DNA from: Pseudorhodoferax sp. Leaf265
GTDB lineage: Bacteria; Pseudomonadota; Gammaproteobacteria; Burkholderiales; Burkholderiaceae_C
Direction: 5' to 3'
DNA length: 64,000 bases
Assembly: GCF_001422365.1 (NCBI RefSeq)
Contig: NZ_LMMT01000034.1
Span: 188,678 to 252,677 of the forward strand
The notes beneath the pieces are model-generated. The model did not search any database, was not told the origin of the DNA, and was given only the letters and a program-made list of their open reading frames with translations. This document shows, piece by piece, positions 55,920 to 63,324 of the stretch (position 1 is the first letter of the stretch; each line of letters opens with the position of its first letter). The translations under genes were made by a program, and so were the position numbers.

Positions 55920-57353
55920 ATGAATGTTGAGCACAACCGGCGGATCCTGCTGGTCGACGATATGCCGGCGATCCACGAGGATTTTCGCAAGATCCTGTTG
56001 ATGCCTGCCGCATGTGGCCTGGACCAGATGGAGGCTGCTCTCTTCGGCTCTTCCGCGGAGCAGCCCGCTCCAAGCACACTGCCTGGATTCATGCTCGACT
56101 CGGCCTACCAAGGGCAAGAGGCAGTCGCCATGGTCTGCGCGTCGCTGGAGGCCAAGCTTCCCTACGCCATGGCCTTCGTCGACATGCGCATGCCGCCTGG
56201 CTGGGATGGCGTGGAGACGATCGAACGGATCTGGCAGAAGGACCCGGAGTTGCAGGTCGTGATCTGCACCGCCTACGCGGACCACTCCTGGGCCGAGGTC
56301 CTGCAGCGGCTGGCGGCGCGCGACCGGCTGCTGGTCCTGAAGAAGCCCTTCGATCCAATCGAGGTCAGCCAGTTGGCCAGCACGCTGACAGCCAAGTGGG
56401 ACACCACGCGGCAGGCCGTGTCGCAGCTGCACCGGCTTGAAGAGGCCGTGCTCGAACGCACCGCCGAGATCATCGAAGCCAACCGCTTGCTCCAACAAGA
56501 GATGGCCGAGCGCAAGCACCTGCAGAGCCAGCTGGTGCAATCGGAAAAATTGGCCTCGATCGGACAGCTGGCCGCAGGCGTGGCGCACGAGATCAACAAC
56601 CCGATCGGATTCGTTCTTTCGAATTTCGGTGCGCTCGAACGGTACGTGAACAGCCTGTTCGAGATGCTGGCTGCCTATGAAGCGGCCGAAAAAGGCATGG
56701 GTGCATCGGATGCGACGGCTGCGCTCGAAGGCCTGCGCGATCGGCTGGAATTGCAGTACCTCAAGGAGGACATGCCGGTGCTGATGCGCGAGTCGAAGGA
56801 GGGGATCGCCCGGGTCTGCCGCATCGTGCGGGACCTCAAGGATTTCTCGCATGTGGATTGGCCCCAGGAGTGGGTGTGGGCCGACCTGCACCATGGCATC
56901 GATTCCACGTTGAACGTCGCCGCCAGCGAAATCCGGGGCCGTGCGCAGATCGACAAGGCCTACGGGAGCCTGCCCGAGATCGAATGCCTGCCCGCGCAAT
57001 TGAACCAGGTGGTGCTGAACCTGTTGACCAATGCACTCCATGCGATGGAGTCCAGGTGCGGCAAGATCATCATCCGCACCGGCGCCGCCGACGGTTGGGT
57101 CTGGTTCGAGGTGGAAGACGAGGGCACCGGCATCGCCCCCGACATCGTGAACAGGATCTTCGATCCGTTCTTCACCACCAAGCCGATCGGGCAGGGCACG
57201 GGCCTTGGGCTGTCGCTGTCCTACGGCATCGTGCAGAAGCACAGGGGGCGCATCGAGGTACGGAGTGCCCTGGGGCAGGGCAGCATCTTCCGCGTGGTGC
57301 TGCCGGTGCGCCCGTCATCGGTGCAGACGCAGGCGGTGTCGGCCGGACCCTGA
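55920..57353 (+). CDS. Receiver-histidine kinase hybrid
   Basis: A 477-residue protein with an N-terminal receiver (ILLVDDMPAIHEDF, acceptor in FVDMRMPPGWDG, LKKPFDP near 140), a coiled linker (about 160-205), and a kinase with the H box SEKLASIGQLAAGVAHEINNPIGF (His about 223). The ATPase domain has NLLTNALHAM, DEGTGIAPDI and GQGTGLGLSLSYGI. The receiver is longer than usual (about 150 residues, with an insert after the first helix). The kinase half parallels the 50.2-kb gene. Confidence 0.92.
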   Translation: MNVEHNRRILLVDDMPAIHEDFRKILLMPAACGLDQMEAALFGSSAEQPAPSTLPGFMLDSAYQGQEAVAMVCASLEAKLPYAMAFVDMRMPPGWDGVETIERIWQKDPELQVVICTAYADHSWAEVLQRLAARDRLLVLKKPFDPIEVSQLASTLTAKWDTTRQAVSQLHRLEEAVLERTAEIIEANRLLQQEMAERKHLQSQLVQSEKLASIGQLAAGVAHEINNPIGFVLSNFGALERYVNSLFEMLAAYEAAEKGMGASDATAALEGLRDRLELQYLKEDMPVLMRESKEGIARVCRIVRDLKDFSHVDWPQEWVWADLHHGIDSTLNVAASEIRGRAQIDKAYGSLPEIECLPAQLNQVVLNLLTNALHAMESRCGKIIIRTGAADGWVWFEVEDEGTGIAPDIVNRIFDPFFTTKPIGQGTGLGLSLSYGIVQKHRGRIEVRSALGQGSIFRVVLPVRPSSVQTQAVSAGP

Positions 57354-57408
57354 AGGCAGCGATCACCTGACCGGCTCCGCGCTTGCGCAGAACAACCGAG
57401 GATATGCC

Positions 57409-58434
57409 ATGGACCAGCAAAAGGCTCGCTGCACAGGCGCGGGGAAGGGCGCCCGGGAGATGGCCGCAGTGCCGCGGTTGTCGCTGCGATGCGGGCTGCT
57501 GCTGGTCGCCATGTCGGCGTGGGCGCCAACGCTGGCGTTCTCGGCGCTGCTGGACGAGCCGATCCAGCCCATCCCTCTGAGCCTGAAGCAGGATCCTGCA
57601 CGTGCCGAGATCGGGCGATCACTGTTCCACGATCCACGGTTGTCCATCAACAACCGCGTATCCTGCGCCAGCTGCCACGACCTGAAGAAGGGCGGTGCCG
57701 ATGGGCGCGATCACTCGCTTGGCATGGACGGCAGGCCGACGGACGTCAACACGCCGACTGTATTGAACTCGGCCTTCAACTTCAGGCAGTTCTGGAATGG
57801 CCGCTCGCCCTCGCTGGAGGACCAGGTGGACCACGTGGTGCGCAACCCGACCGAGATGGGGTCGAAGTGGGACGAGATCATCCGAAGGGTGGCCGGCGAC
57901 CCCAAGTACAAGTCAGCGTTCGCCGCTGCCTACAAGGACGGCGTCACCCAGGTGAACATCCAGAGTGCGCTTGCGACCTACGAGCGCACCCTGATCACAC
58001 CCAACGCGCGCTTCGACAAGTATCTGCGTGGCGATGTGAACGCAATCTCCGCCGCCGAGAAGGCCGGCTACGCGAAGTTCAAGCAGTACGGTTGCGTCGC
58101 CTGCCACCAGGGTGTGAATGTCGGGGGCAACATGTTCCAGAAGTTCGGCATCATGGGAGACTATTTCGGGAAGCGCGGCAACCCGACCGAGGCCGATCTG
58201 GGCCGCTACCTCGTGACCCGGGTGGAGGCCGACAGGCATGTCTTCAAGGTGCCCAGCCTGCGCAACGTGGCGCTGACCGCGCCCTACTTTCACGACGCCT
58301 CGGCCAAGACGCTGGAAGACGCGGTCGATGTGATGTTCCGCTACCAGCTGGGACGTGTGGCATCGAAGGAGGACAAGGAAGCCATCGTGCGGTTCCTCCA
58401 CACGCTCACCGGCGAGCTGGATGCCAAGCCATGA
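57409..58434 (+). CDS. Di-haem cytochrome c peroxidase (CcpA/MauG family)
   Basis: A 341-residue periplasmic protein with a signal sequence (RLSLRCGLLLVAMSAWAPTLAFSA) and two c-type haem sites, CASCH (about 86-90) and CVACH (about 229-233). SLGMDGRPTDVNTPTVLNSAFN and KVPSLRNVALTAPYFHDASAKTLEDAVDVM are family signatures. Such enzymes reduce hydrogen peroxide with cytochrome c electrons. The stop overlaps the start of a membrane histidine kinase by 4 bases, an unusual coupling that suggests a sensory or protective role for that kinase. Confidence 0.93.
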   Translation: MDQQKARCTGAGKGAREMAAVPRLSLRCGLLLVAMSAWAPTLAFSALLDEPIQPIPLSLKQDPARAEIGRSLFHDPRLSINNRVSCASCHDLKKGGADGRDHSLGMDGRPTDVNTPTVLNSAFNFRQFWNGRSPSLEDQVDHVVRNPTEMGSKWDEIIRRVAGDPKYKSAFAAAYKDGVTQVNIQSALATYERTLITPNARFDKYLRGDVNAISAAEKAGYAKFKQYGCVACHQGVNVGGNMFQKFGIMGDYFGKRGNPTEADLGRYLVTRVEADRHVFKVPSLRNVALTAPYFHDASAKTLEDAVDVMFRYQLGRVASKEDKEAIVRFLHTLTGELDAKP

Positions 58435-60254
58435 AGCTCCTGAGCCGTCCGCCGGCCTGGCTTGCGATGTCGCTCGCGGCCGCCGTGCTGGTCTCCATGC
58501 TGGTGTTCTTCTATGCCAGAACGCAGCGCAATGACGCGTTGAACTACGTCGAGCATGTGGCCGTGCTGCGGCACCTGAAGCAGCTGGATGCGCAATGGGA
58601 ACTGGACGTCCTCAAGTCCAAGATCGGCCTCAACGCGCACTACGACCCGTTGGCCGGCTCGTTGGTGGAGATGATCGCGCTGCTGAATGGCATCGAGAGC
58701 GACCTCGGTGCCGAACAGCACGGGCAGGTCGCCGGCGTTGCGGAGGGCGTTGCAGCCTTGCGCCGCGCGATCGATGAAAAGGCTGCGCTGGTCGAGCGCT
58801 TCAAGTCGAACAACGCCGTGCTGCGCAACTCGCTCGCGTTCCTGCCGACGGCAGAGCAGGACGTACGACAGTCGCTTGGACGCCTCGGGGTGCACGAGTC
58901 GGCCGCAGCCGAACGAATGTCGGAGAACGTCAACAAGCTGCTGCTGGCCAGCATGCTGTACAGCCAGAGCGCGTCCGATGAACACGCCGCGGACATCCAG
59001 TCGGGCTTGCGCGGGCTCGACGCTGAAAAGCTCCTGCTGCGCTCCGAGACCACCGACAGGCTGGACATCTTCGGCGCCCACGTGCGAACCGTGCTGCGCG
59101 AGCAAAGAGGCGTCAACGAACTTCTCGGCCTCATTTCTGCCGTGCCGACCGCAGCGCGCGTCGAAGAGATCCAGAACGTGCTGAGCGCGGAGCAGCAGCG
59201 CGTGGCGGACCTGAGCCGGCAGTACCTGGGCTACCTGCTGGTGTTCTCGGCCTTGTTGCTGGGTCTGTTCCTGTATGCGGCCGCGCGCCTGATCCGCAGC
59301 CATGCCGTGATCAACCGGGTGAACAAGAAACTGCACAGCGTCAACGAGACGCTGGAGCAGCGCGTCGAGGAGCGCACACAGGAGCTGCGGCAGGTCCAGA
59401 GCGATCTGCTGACCACCGCGCGCCAGGCGGGCATGGCGGAGATCGCCACCAACGTGCTGCACAACGTGGGCAATGTGCTCAACAGCGTCAACGTGTCGGC
59501 CGGGCTGGTCGGCGCCAGCGTGCGGTCATCGAAGATCCTCGGGCTCACGCGGGCTGTGCAGATGCTCAACGAGCATGCGGACGATCTCGCCAGCTTCATG
59601 ACGCTGGACGCCAAGGGCAAGATGCTGCCCGTCTACCTGACGCAACTGTCGCAGGTGCTGTTGGCCGAGCAGCAGTCCATCCTTGGCGAACTCACGTCCA
59701 TGACCAAGAGCGTGGACCACATCAAGGAGATCATCGCCACACAGCAGGCCTATGCGGGCACCGCGAGCCTCATGGAGCCAGCGCGCATCGAGGAGTTGGT
59801 GGAGGATGCACTGCGCATGAACGCAGGGGCGCTGGCGCGGCACCAGGTCACGGTGGAAAAGGAGTTTGCGCCGGTTCCCGTGCTGCCGCTGGACAAGGGG
59901 CGGATCCTGCAGATCCTGGTGAACCTGATTGGCAATGCCAAGCAGGCGATGGAAGCCGCGACCGACCGGACACACCGGCTGACCCTGAGCGTGGGCATGG
60001 TGCGCGGACACACCTTGCGCGTCGCCGTGGCGGACACCGGCGTAGGGATCCCTCCGGAGAACCTGGTGCGGGTGTTCGCGCACGGATTCACGACCAAGGA
60101 GGACGGCCACGGCTTCGGCCTGCACAGCGCCGCGGTCGCCGCGCGCGAGATGGGAGGGGCGCTCACAGCCCACAGCAACGGTCCGGGGACCGGTGCGGTC
60201 TTCGTCCTAGAGCTGCCGGCCGGAGCCGCACCAAAGAATGAGGAGACGACATGA
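58431..60254 (+). CDS. Membrane sensor histidine kinase with helical periplasmic domain
   Basis: A 607-residue kinase. Two membrane helices (about 12-29 and 262-283) enclose a helical periplasmic domain of about 230 residues whose start, LDAQWELDVLKSKIGLNAHYDPLAGSL, resembles DAHL-type ligand domains. A coiled segment leads to the acceptor helix AGMAEIATNVLHNVGNVLNSVNVS (His about 344), then an ATPase domain with NLIGNAKQAM, DTGVGIPPENL and KEDGHGFGLHSAAVAA. It overlaps the peroxidase stop (ATGA). Its own 3' end overlaps the start of a broken response-regulator gene. Confidence 0.92.
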   Translation: MKLLSRPPAWLAMSLAAAVLVSMLVFFYARTQRNDALNYVEHVAVLRHLKQLDAQWELDVLKSKIGLNAHYDPLAGSLVEMIALLNGIESDLGAEQHGQVAGVAEGVAALRRAIDEKAALVERFKSNNAVLRNSLAFLPTAEQDVRQSLGRLGVHESAAAERMSENVNKLLLASMLYSQSASDEHAADIQSGLRGLDAEKLLLRSETTDRLDIFGAHVRTVLREQRGVNELLGLISAVPTAARVEEIQNVLSAEQQRVADLSRQYLGYLLVFSALLLGLFLYAAARLIRSHAVINRVNKKLHSVNETLEQRVEERTQELRQVQSDLLTTARQAGMAEIATNVLHNVGNVLNSVNVSAGLVGASVRSSKILGLTRAVQMLNEHADDLASFMTLDAKGKMLPVYLTQLSQVLLAEQQSILGELTSMTKSVDHIKEIIATQQAYAGTASLMEPARIEELVEDALRMNAGALARHQVTVEKEFAPVPVLPLDKGRILQILVNLIGNAKQAMEAATDRTHRLTLSVGMVRGHTLRVAVADTGVGIPPENLVRVFAHGFTTKEDGHGFGLHSAAVAAREMGGALTAHSNGPGTGAVFVLELPAGAAPKNEETT

Positions 60255-60378
60255 GGACTGGAACCGGCGCGTCTTGCTGGCGGACGACACGCCGGCGATC
60301 CCCGCACCGTGCGCTCGTTGCACGCCGCCACCGGTGCGCCGCCGCCGACCAGTCGGTTGTGGGCCGTTACGTTTTTAG
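60238..60378 (+). pseudogene. Truncated response-regulator gene (receiver N-terminus only)
   Basis: An ATG inside the end of the kinase gene opens a 46-codon frame, MRRRHEDWNRRVLLADDTPAIP, followed by an arginine/proline-rich tail and a stop. NRRVLLADDTPAI corresponds closely to NRRILLVDDMPAI of the receiver at 55.9 kb, including the acidic pair. Homology ends abruptly after about 22 residues, and a transposase remnant lies immediately beyond, so the gene was probably cut by a mobile element and its downstream part lost. Confidence 0.7.
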
Positions 60379-60568
60379 TGCGTCTTGTTGGCGCCATCGC
60401 TTGGAGCGGCTGACACAACGAGGGAAGCGACCGCAGGCAGCTGACGCAACAGGCCAGCGAGAGCCAAGCGACGTGGATGTCGATGCGACGCCCGAAGTGG
60501 GTGCGCAGTTTGCCGAAGGCTGCCAGCCAAGCAGGCGACTGCGAGCCCGCCGTCCCACTGCAATCCAT
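60376..60568 (-). pseudogene. Transposase C-terminal remnant
   Basis: On the minus strand, codons encode WLAAFGKLRTHFGRRIDIHVAWLSLACCVSCLRSL (about 60412-60530), which resembles the carboxyl end of DDE transposases of the IS4/IS5/IS1182 kind. No complete frame, catalytic triad or terminal repeats are present. The surrounding 60379-60820 holds no other gene I can support; the part from 60570 to 60820 must contain the promoter of the STN gene. Confidence 0.5.
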
Positions 60569-60820
60569 GCCATGGAGGATGAGACGGAGTGGGTCTTGCT
60601 ACTCCATCGGATGAAACTCAATGGCGGTGCGGCGTGGCGCTCGACTTCTATCCGATGGTCGAGCAGATGTGGGGCCGCCGCCTTCCTCCGTGCCGTCGCG
60701 GGGCCGTCGGTTTCCGAGGAAGTCGACGGCCTTCGCCTTGGTAGGCACGGAGGCGCCATCCGCGCCGCGACGCCCCATGGAACCGTGCGAGACGGTGTAA
60801 CGCCGTTGTAACGGCGGCCG

Positions 60821-61549
60821 GTGACCATCGCAGGCTCATCCAGGATGCCTGCACCTTGCCAAGTCGGTCGCTTTTCTCGTCGGTGTGCCCATGGCGCGGC
60901 TGCGGTCGCTGCCGCGCTGGCATGTGCCGCCGGCGTGGCGCAATCTCCGGCGCAGCCGGACGCGCAGGCCGCGGCACCGCAGGCCATCGACTTCGACATT
61001 CCAGCGCTGCCGCTCGAGCAGGCCTTGCAGCGCTACGGCCGGACCACGCGGCAGCCGGCGCTGTTCTCCAGTGACATGGTCGCCGGGCTGGTGTCGTCTC
61101 CGGTGCGCGGACGCCATTCCGCATCGCAGGCCCTGCGCCTGCTGCTCGAAGGCACGGGCTTGAGCTCCGACCGTGTGGAGACGCAGGCTGGCACCACCTT
61201 CCTGCTGCGGCCCGCGACCGGAACCGAGCCGGCCGTGCCGGCGCCCCGCCTGGCACTGGACGGCTTCGCCGGGCTGCTGCAGTCGCGCACCATGCAGGTC
61301 CTGTGCGCCGACCTGCGGACCCAGCCGGGCACCTTCCGTGTGCTGTTCCAGTTCGCGCTCGACGCCTCCGGCGCGGTCGAATCGGCCCGCCTGCTGGACT
61401 CCAGCGGCGATGCCGGCCGCGATGCGGTGCTGCTGGCCGCGTTGCGGCGCCTGCGCCTGGACGTCGCGCCGCCGGCCGGCTTCGTCGGCCAGCCTCTGAC
61501 CATGGCCCTCGCGCCGACGCCGGCTGGTGCCGCGTCGCCGTGCGGTTAG
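60821..61549 (+). CDS. STN-domain periplasmic signalling protein (receptor-like, no beta-barrel)
   Basis: A 242-residue exported protein. After an alanine-rich signal sequence (AHGAAAVAAALACAAGVAQ) comes an STN domain, FDIPALPLEQALQRYGRTTRQPALFSSDMVAGLVSSPVRGRHSASQALRLLLEGTGL (about 57-113), the signalling domain of TonB-dependent receptors. A C-terminal region (about 150-235) resembles a TonB C-terminal fold (FRVLFQFALDASGAVESARLLDSSG). No outer-membrane barrel is present. Start GTG 60821 or ATG 60845 is possible. It is followed by an ECF sigma factor and FecR, and resembles VreA of the PUMA3 system in build. Confidence 0.82.
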   Translation: MTIAGSSRMPAPCQVGRFSRRCAHGAAAVAAALACAAGVAQSPAQPDAQAAAPQAIDFDIPALPLEQALQRYGRTTRQPALFSSDMVAGLVSSPVRGRHSASQALRLLLEGTGLSSDRVETQAGTTFLLRPATGTEPAVPAPRLALDGFAGLLQSRTMQVLCADLRTQPGTFRVLFQFALDASGAVESARLLDSSGDAGRDAVLLAALRRLRLDVAPPAGFVGQPLTMALAPTPAGAASPCG

Positions 61550-61559
61550 GGAGCAGCCG

Positions 61560-62078
61560 GTGTCGCACAAGGCGGAACTCCCGCTGCTGGACTACCTCAC
61601 GCAGTGCTATGCGAGCCTCAAGTCGCGGCTCACCCATGTGCTGGGCTGTGCGGACCTCGCCAGCGATGCCTTGCACGACACCTGGGTGCGCCTCAAGGAC
61701 AAGGGCGAGCAGCGCGTCATGGACAGCCCGGGCGCCTACCTCATGCGCGTCGCGGTCAACATCGCGGTCGACATCCAGCGCCGACAGCGCCGCATCCTCG
61801 ACGGCGACGAGGTCGAGGAACTGCTGGAGGCGCTGGCCGATCCGGAGCCAGGTCCGGCGCAGCTGGCCGAGTCGCGCTCGGAGCTGGCGCAGCTGACCCG
61901 AGCCATGGAAGCCCTGCCGGAACGGCGCCGGCTCATTCTCGTGCTGGTGCACTGGGACGGCGTGCCCCAGAAGGAAGTGGCCAGGCGCCTGGGCGTGTCG
62001 CTGCGCACCGTCGAGTACGAGCTCAAACGTGCCCACGATGCGCTGGACGCGCATTTCCTGGCGCTCGGGAAACCCTAG
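61560..62078 (+). CDS. ECF-family RNA polymerase sigma factor (FecI group)
   Basis: A 172-residue ECF sigma factor. Region 2 includes YASLKSRLTHVLGCADLASDALHDTWVRLKDK (about 18-49) and YLMRVAVNIAVDIQRRQRR. Region 4 is ALPERRRLILVLVHWDGVPQKEVARRLGVSLRTVEYELKRAHDALD (about 119-164). The GTG start at 61560 follows GGGAGC; a GTG 11 codons earlier overlaps the STN gene. It is followed by fecR, its likely anti-sigma factor. Confidence 0.93.
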   Translation: MSHKAELPLLDYLTQCYASLKSRLTHVLGCADLASDALHDTWVRLKDKGEQRVMDSPGAYLMRVAVNIAVDIQRRQRRILDGDEVEELLEALADPEPGPAQLAESRSELAQLTRAMEALPERRRLILVLVHWDGVPQKEVARRLGVSLRTVEYELKRAHDALDAHFLALGKP

Positions 62079-62164
62079 ATGGCGGGTTTTGCATGGCTGG
62101 TTCGTTGTAGCTCCGGGCGCCCGCGTGCGCCCGCGGCGAACCCGTTCTGAGGAAGGCAGCAGCC

Positions 62165-63139
62165 ATGGTCGAGCAAGAGGGGCCCCGTCCCGAACTCCAG
62201 CAGCAGGCTTGGGACTGGCTGCGCCTGCTCGCGTCGGGCCAGGCCAGCGACCTGGACGCGCGGGCCCTGGCGCGCTGGGTGGGCACCAGCCCGGCGCACC
62301 AGGCCGCCTACAACGAGGCCAGGCGCCGCTGGGGCGCCATGCACGCTGCCACCGGCAGCCTGCTGCGCGCCGATCCGGCCCTGGCTGCGGCGCGCGGGCG
62401 CGTGCAGCAACCGGCCCGGCTGCCGCGCCGCGCCGTGCTGGGTGCGGCGGTCGCAGCGGGCGTGGCCGGCATCGCGGTCGGTGTCCCATGGCTCGGCGCC
62501 TGGCCTGCCACCATGGCGGGCAGCGAGGACCGGACCGCCGCCGGCGAGCAGCGTGCGCTGGCGCAGGCCGGCCATGTGCAGGTCACGCTCAACACCCGCA
62601 CGCGCGCACGCCGGCAGTCGGATGGCGGCGAGACCCTGGGGCTGGATCTGCTGGCCGGCGAGGCCGCCGTGGACTTCCAGCAGAGCGGCCGGCCGTTCTC
62701 CATCACCGCCGGCAACGGCATCAGCACCGCCGAGTCCGGCCGCTTCGAGGTGCGCCGCATGGACGACAAGGTCCGCGTGACCTGCATCGAAGGCACGGTG
62801 CGCATCCTGCACCCGTCCGCGCAGCGCCAGCTGCAGGCGCGCCAGCAGGCCGTGTACGACACGCAGGCCGTGAGCGGCGTGGCCGCCATCGATCCGGCCG
62901 TGGTCTCGGCCTGGCGCAGTGGCCAGCTGGTGTTCCGCCAGACCCGGCTCGCCGAGGCGCTGGACGAGATCGGCCGCTACCGGCCCGGCCGCATCGTGCT
63001 CATGAACGACTCCGTGCGCGACAAGGCCGTCACCGGCCACTTCGCCATCGCCTCGCTCGACCTGGCGCTCACGCAACTGCAGCATGTCTTCGGGCTCACG
63101 GCGCGCACGCTGCCAGGCGGCGTGCTGCTGCTCAGTTGA
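62165..63139 (+). CDS. FecR-family anti-sigma factor
   Basis: A 324-residue single-pass membrane protein. The N-terminal cytoplasmic domain has AWDWLRLLASGQASDLDARALARWVGTSPAHQAAYNEARRRWGAM (about 15-59), the anti-sigma part. One membrane helix lies near 93-110 (AVLGAAVAAGVAGIAVGVPWLG). The periplasmic FecR domain includes TLNTRTRARRQSDGG, GRFEVRRMDDKVRVTCIEGTVRI and a C-terminal STN-like segment (LALTQLQHVFGL). It should hold the ECF sigma factor inactive until the STN protein signals. Confidence 0.93.
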   Translation: MVEQEGPRPELQQQAWDWLRLLASGQASDLDARALARWVGTSPAHQAAYNEARRRWGAMHAATGSLLRADPALAAARGRVQQPARLPRRAVLGAAVAAGVAGIAVGVPWLGAWPATMAGSEDRTAAGEQRALAQAGHVQVTLNTRTRARRQSDGGETLGLDLLAGEAAVDFQQSGRPFSITAGNGISTAESGRFEVRRMDDKVRVTCIEGTVRILHPSAQRQLQARQQAVYDTQAVSGVAAIDPAVVSAWRSGQLVFRQTRLAEALDEIGRYRPGRIVLMNDSVRDKAVTGHFAIASLDLALTQLQHVFGLTARTLPGGVLLLS

Positions 63140-63324
63140 GTCGCCTTGTCCCCGTTTTTCGTGTCGTTGCGGTGACGCCGGAGCGCCCGCACAGGCCTTT
63201 GCGCAAGGCTTGCGGTTTTGCGCGAGGCCGTTCGTTGAAGTGCTGACGAGGCTCCCGGGCCGTGCCGCCATCGCGGCGCAGGCCGCGGAGACCCAGCCCA
63301 GTTTCAACCTTTGACGGACAGCCC

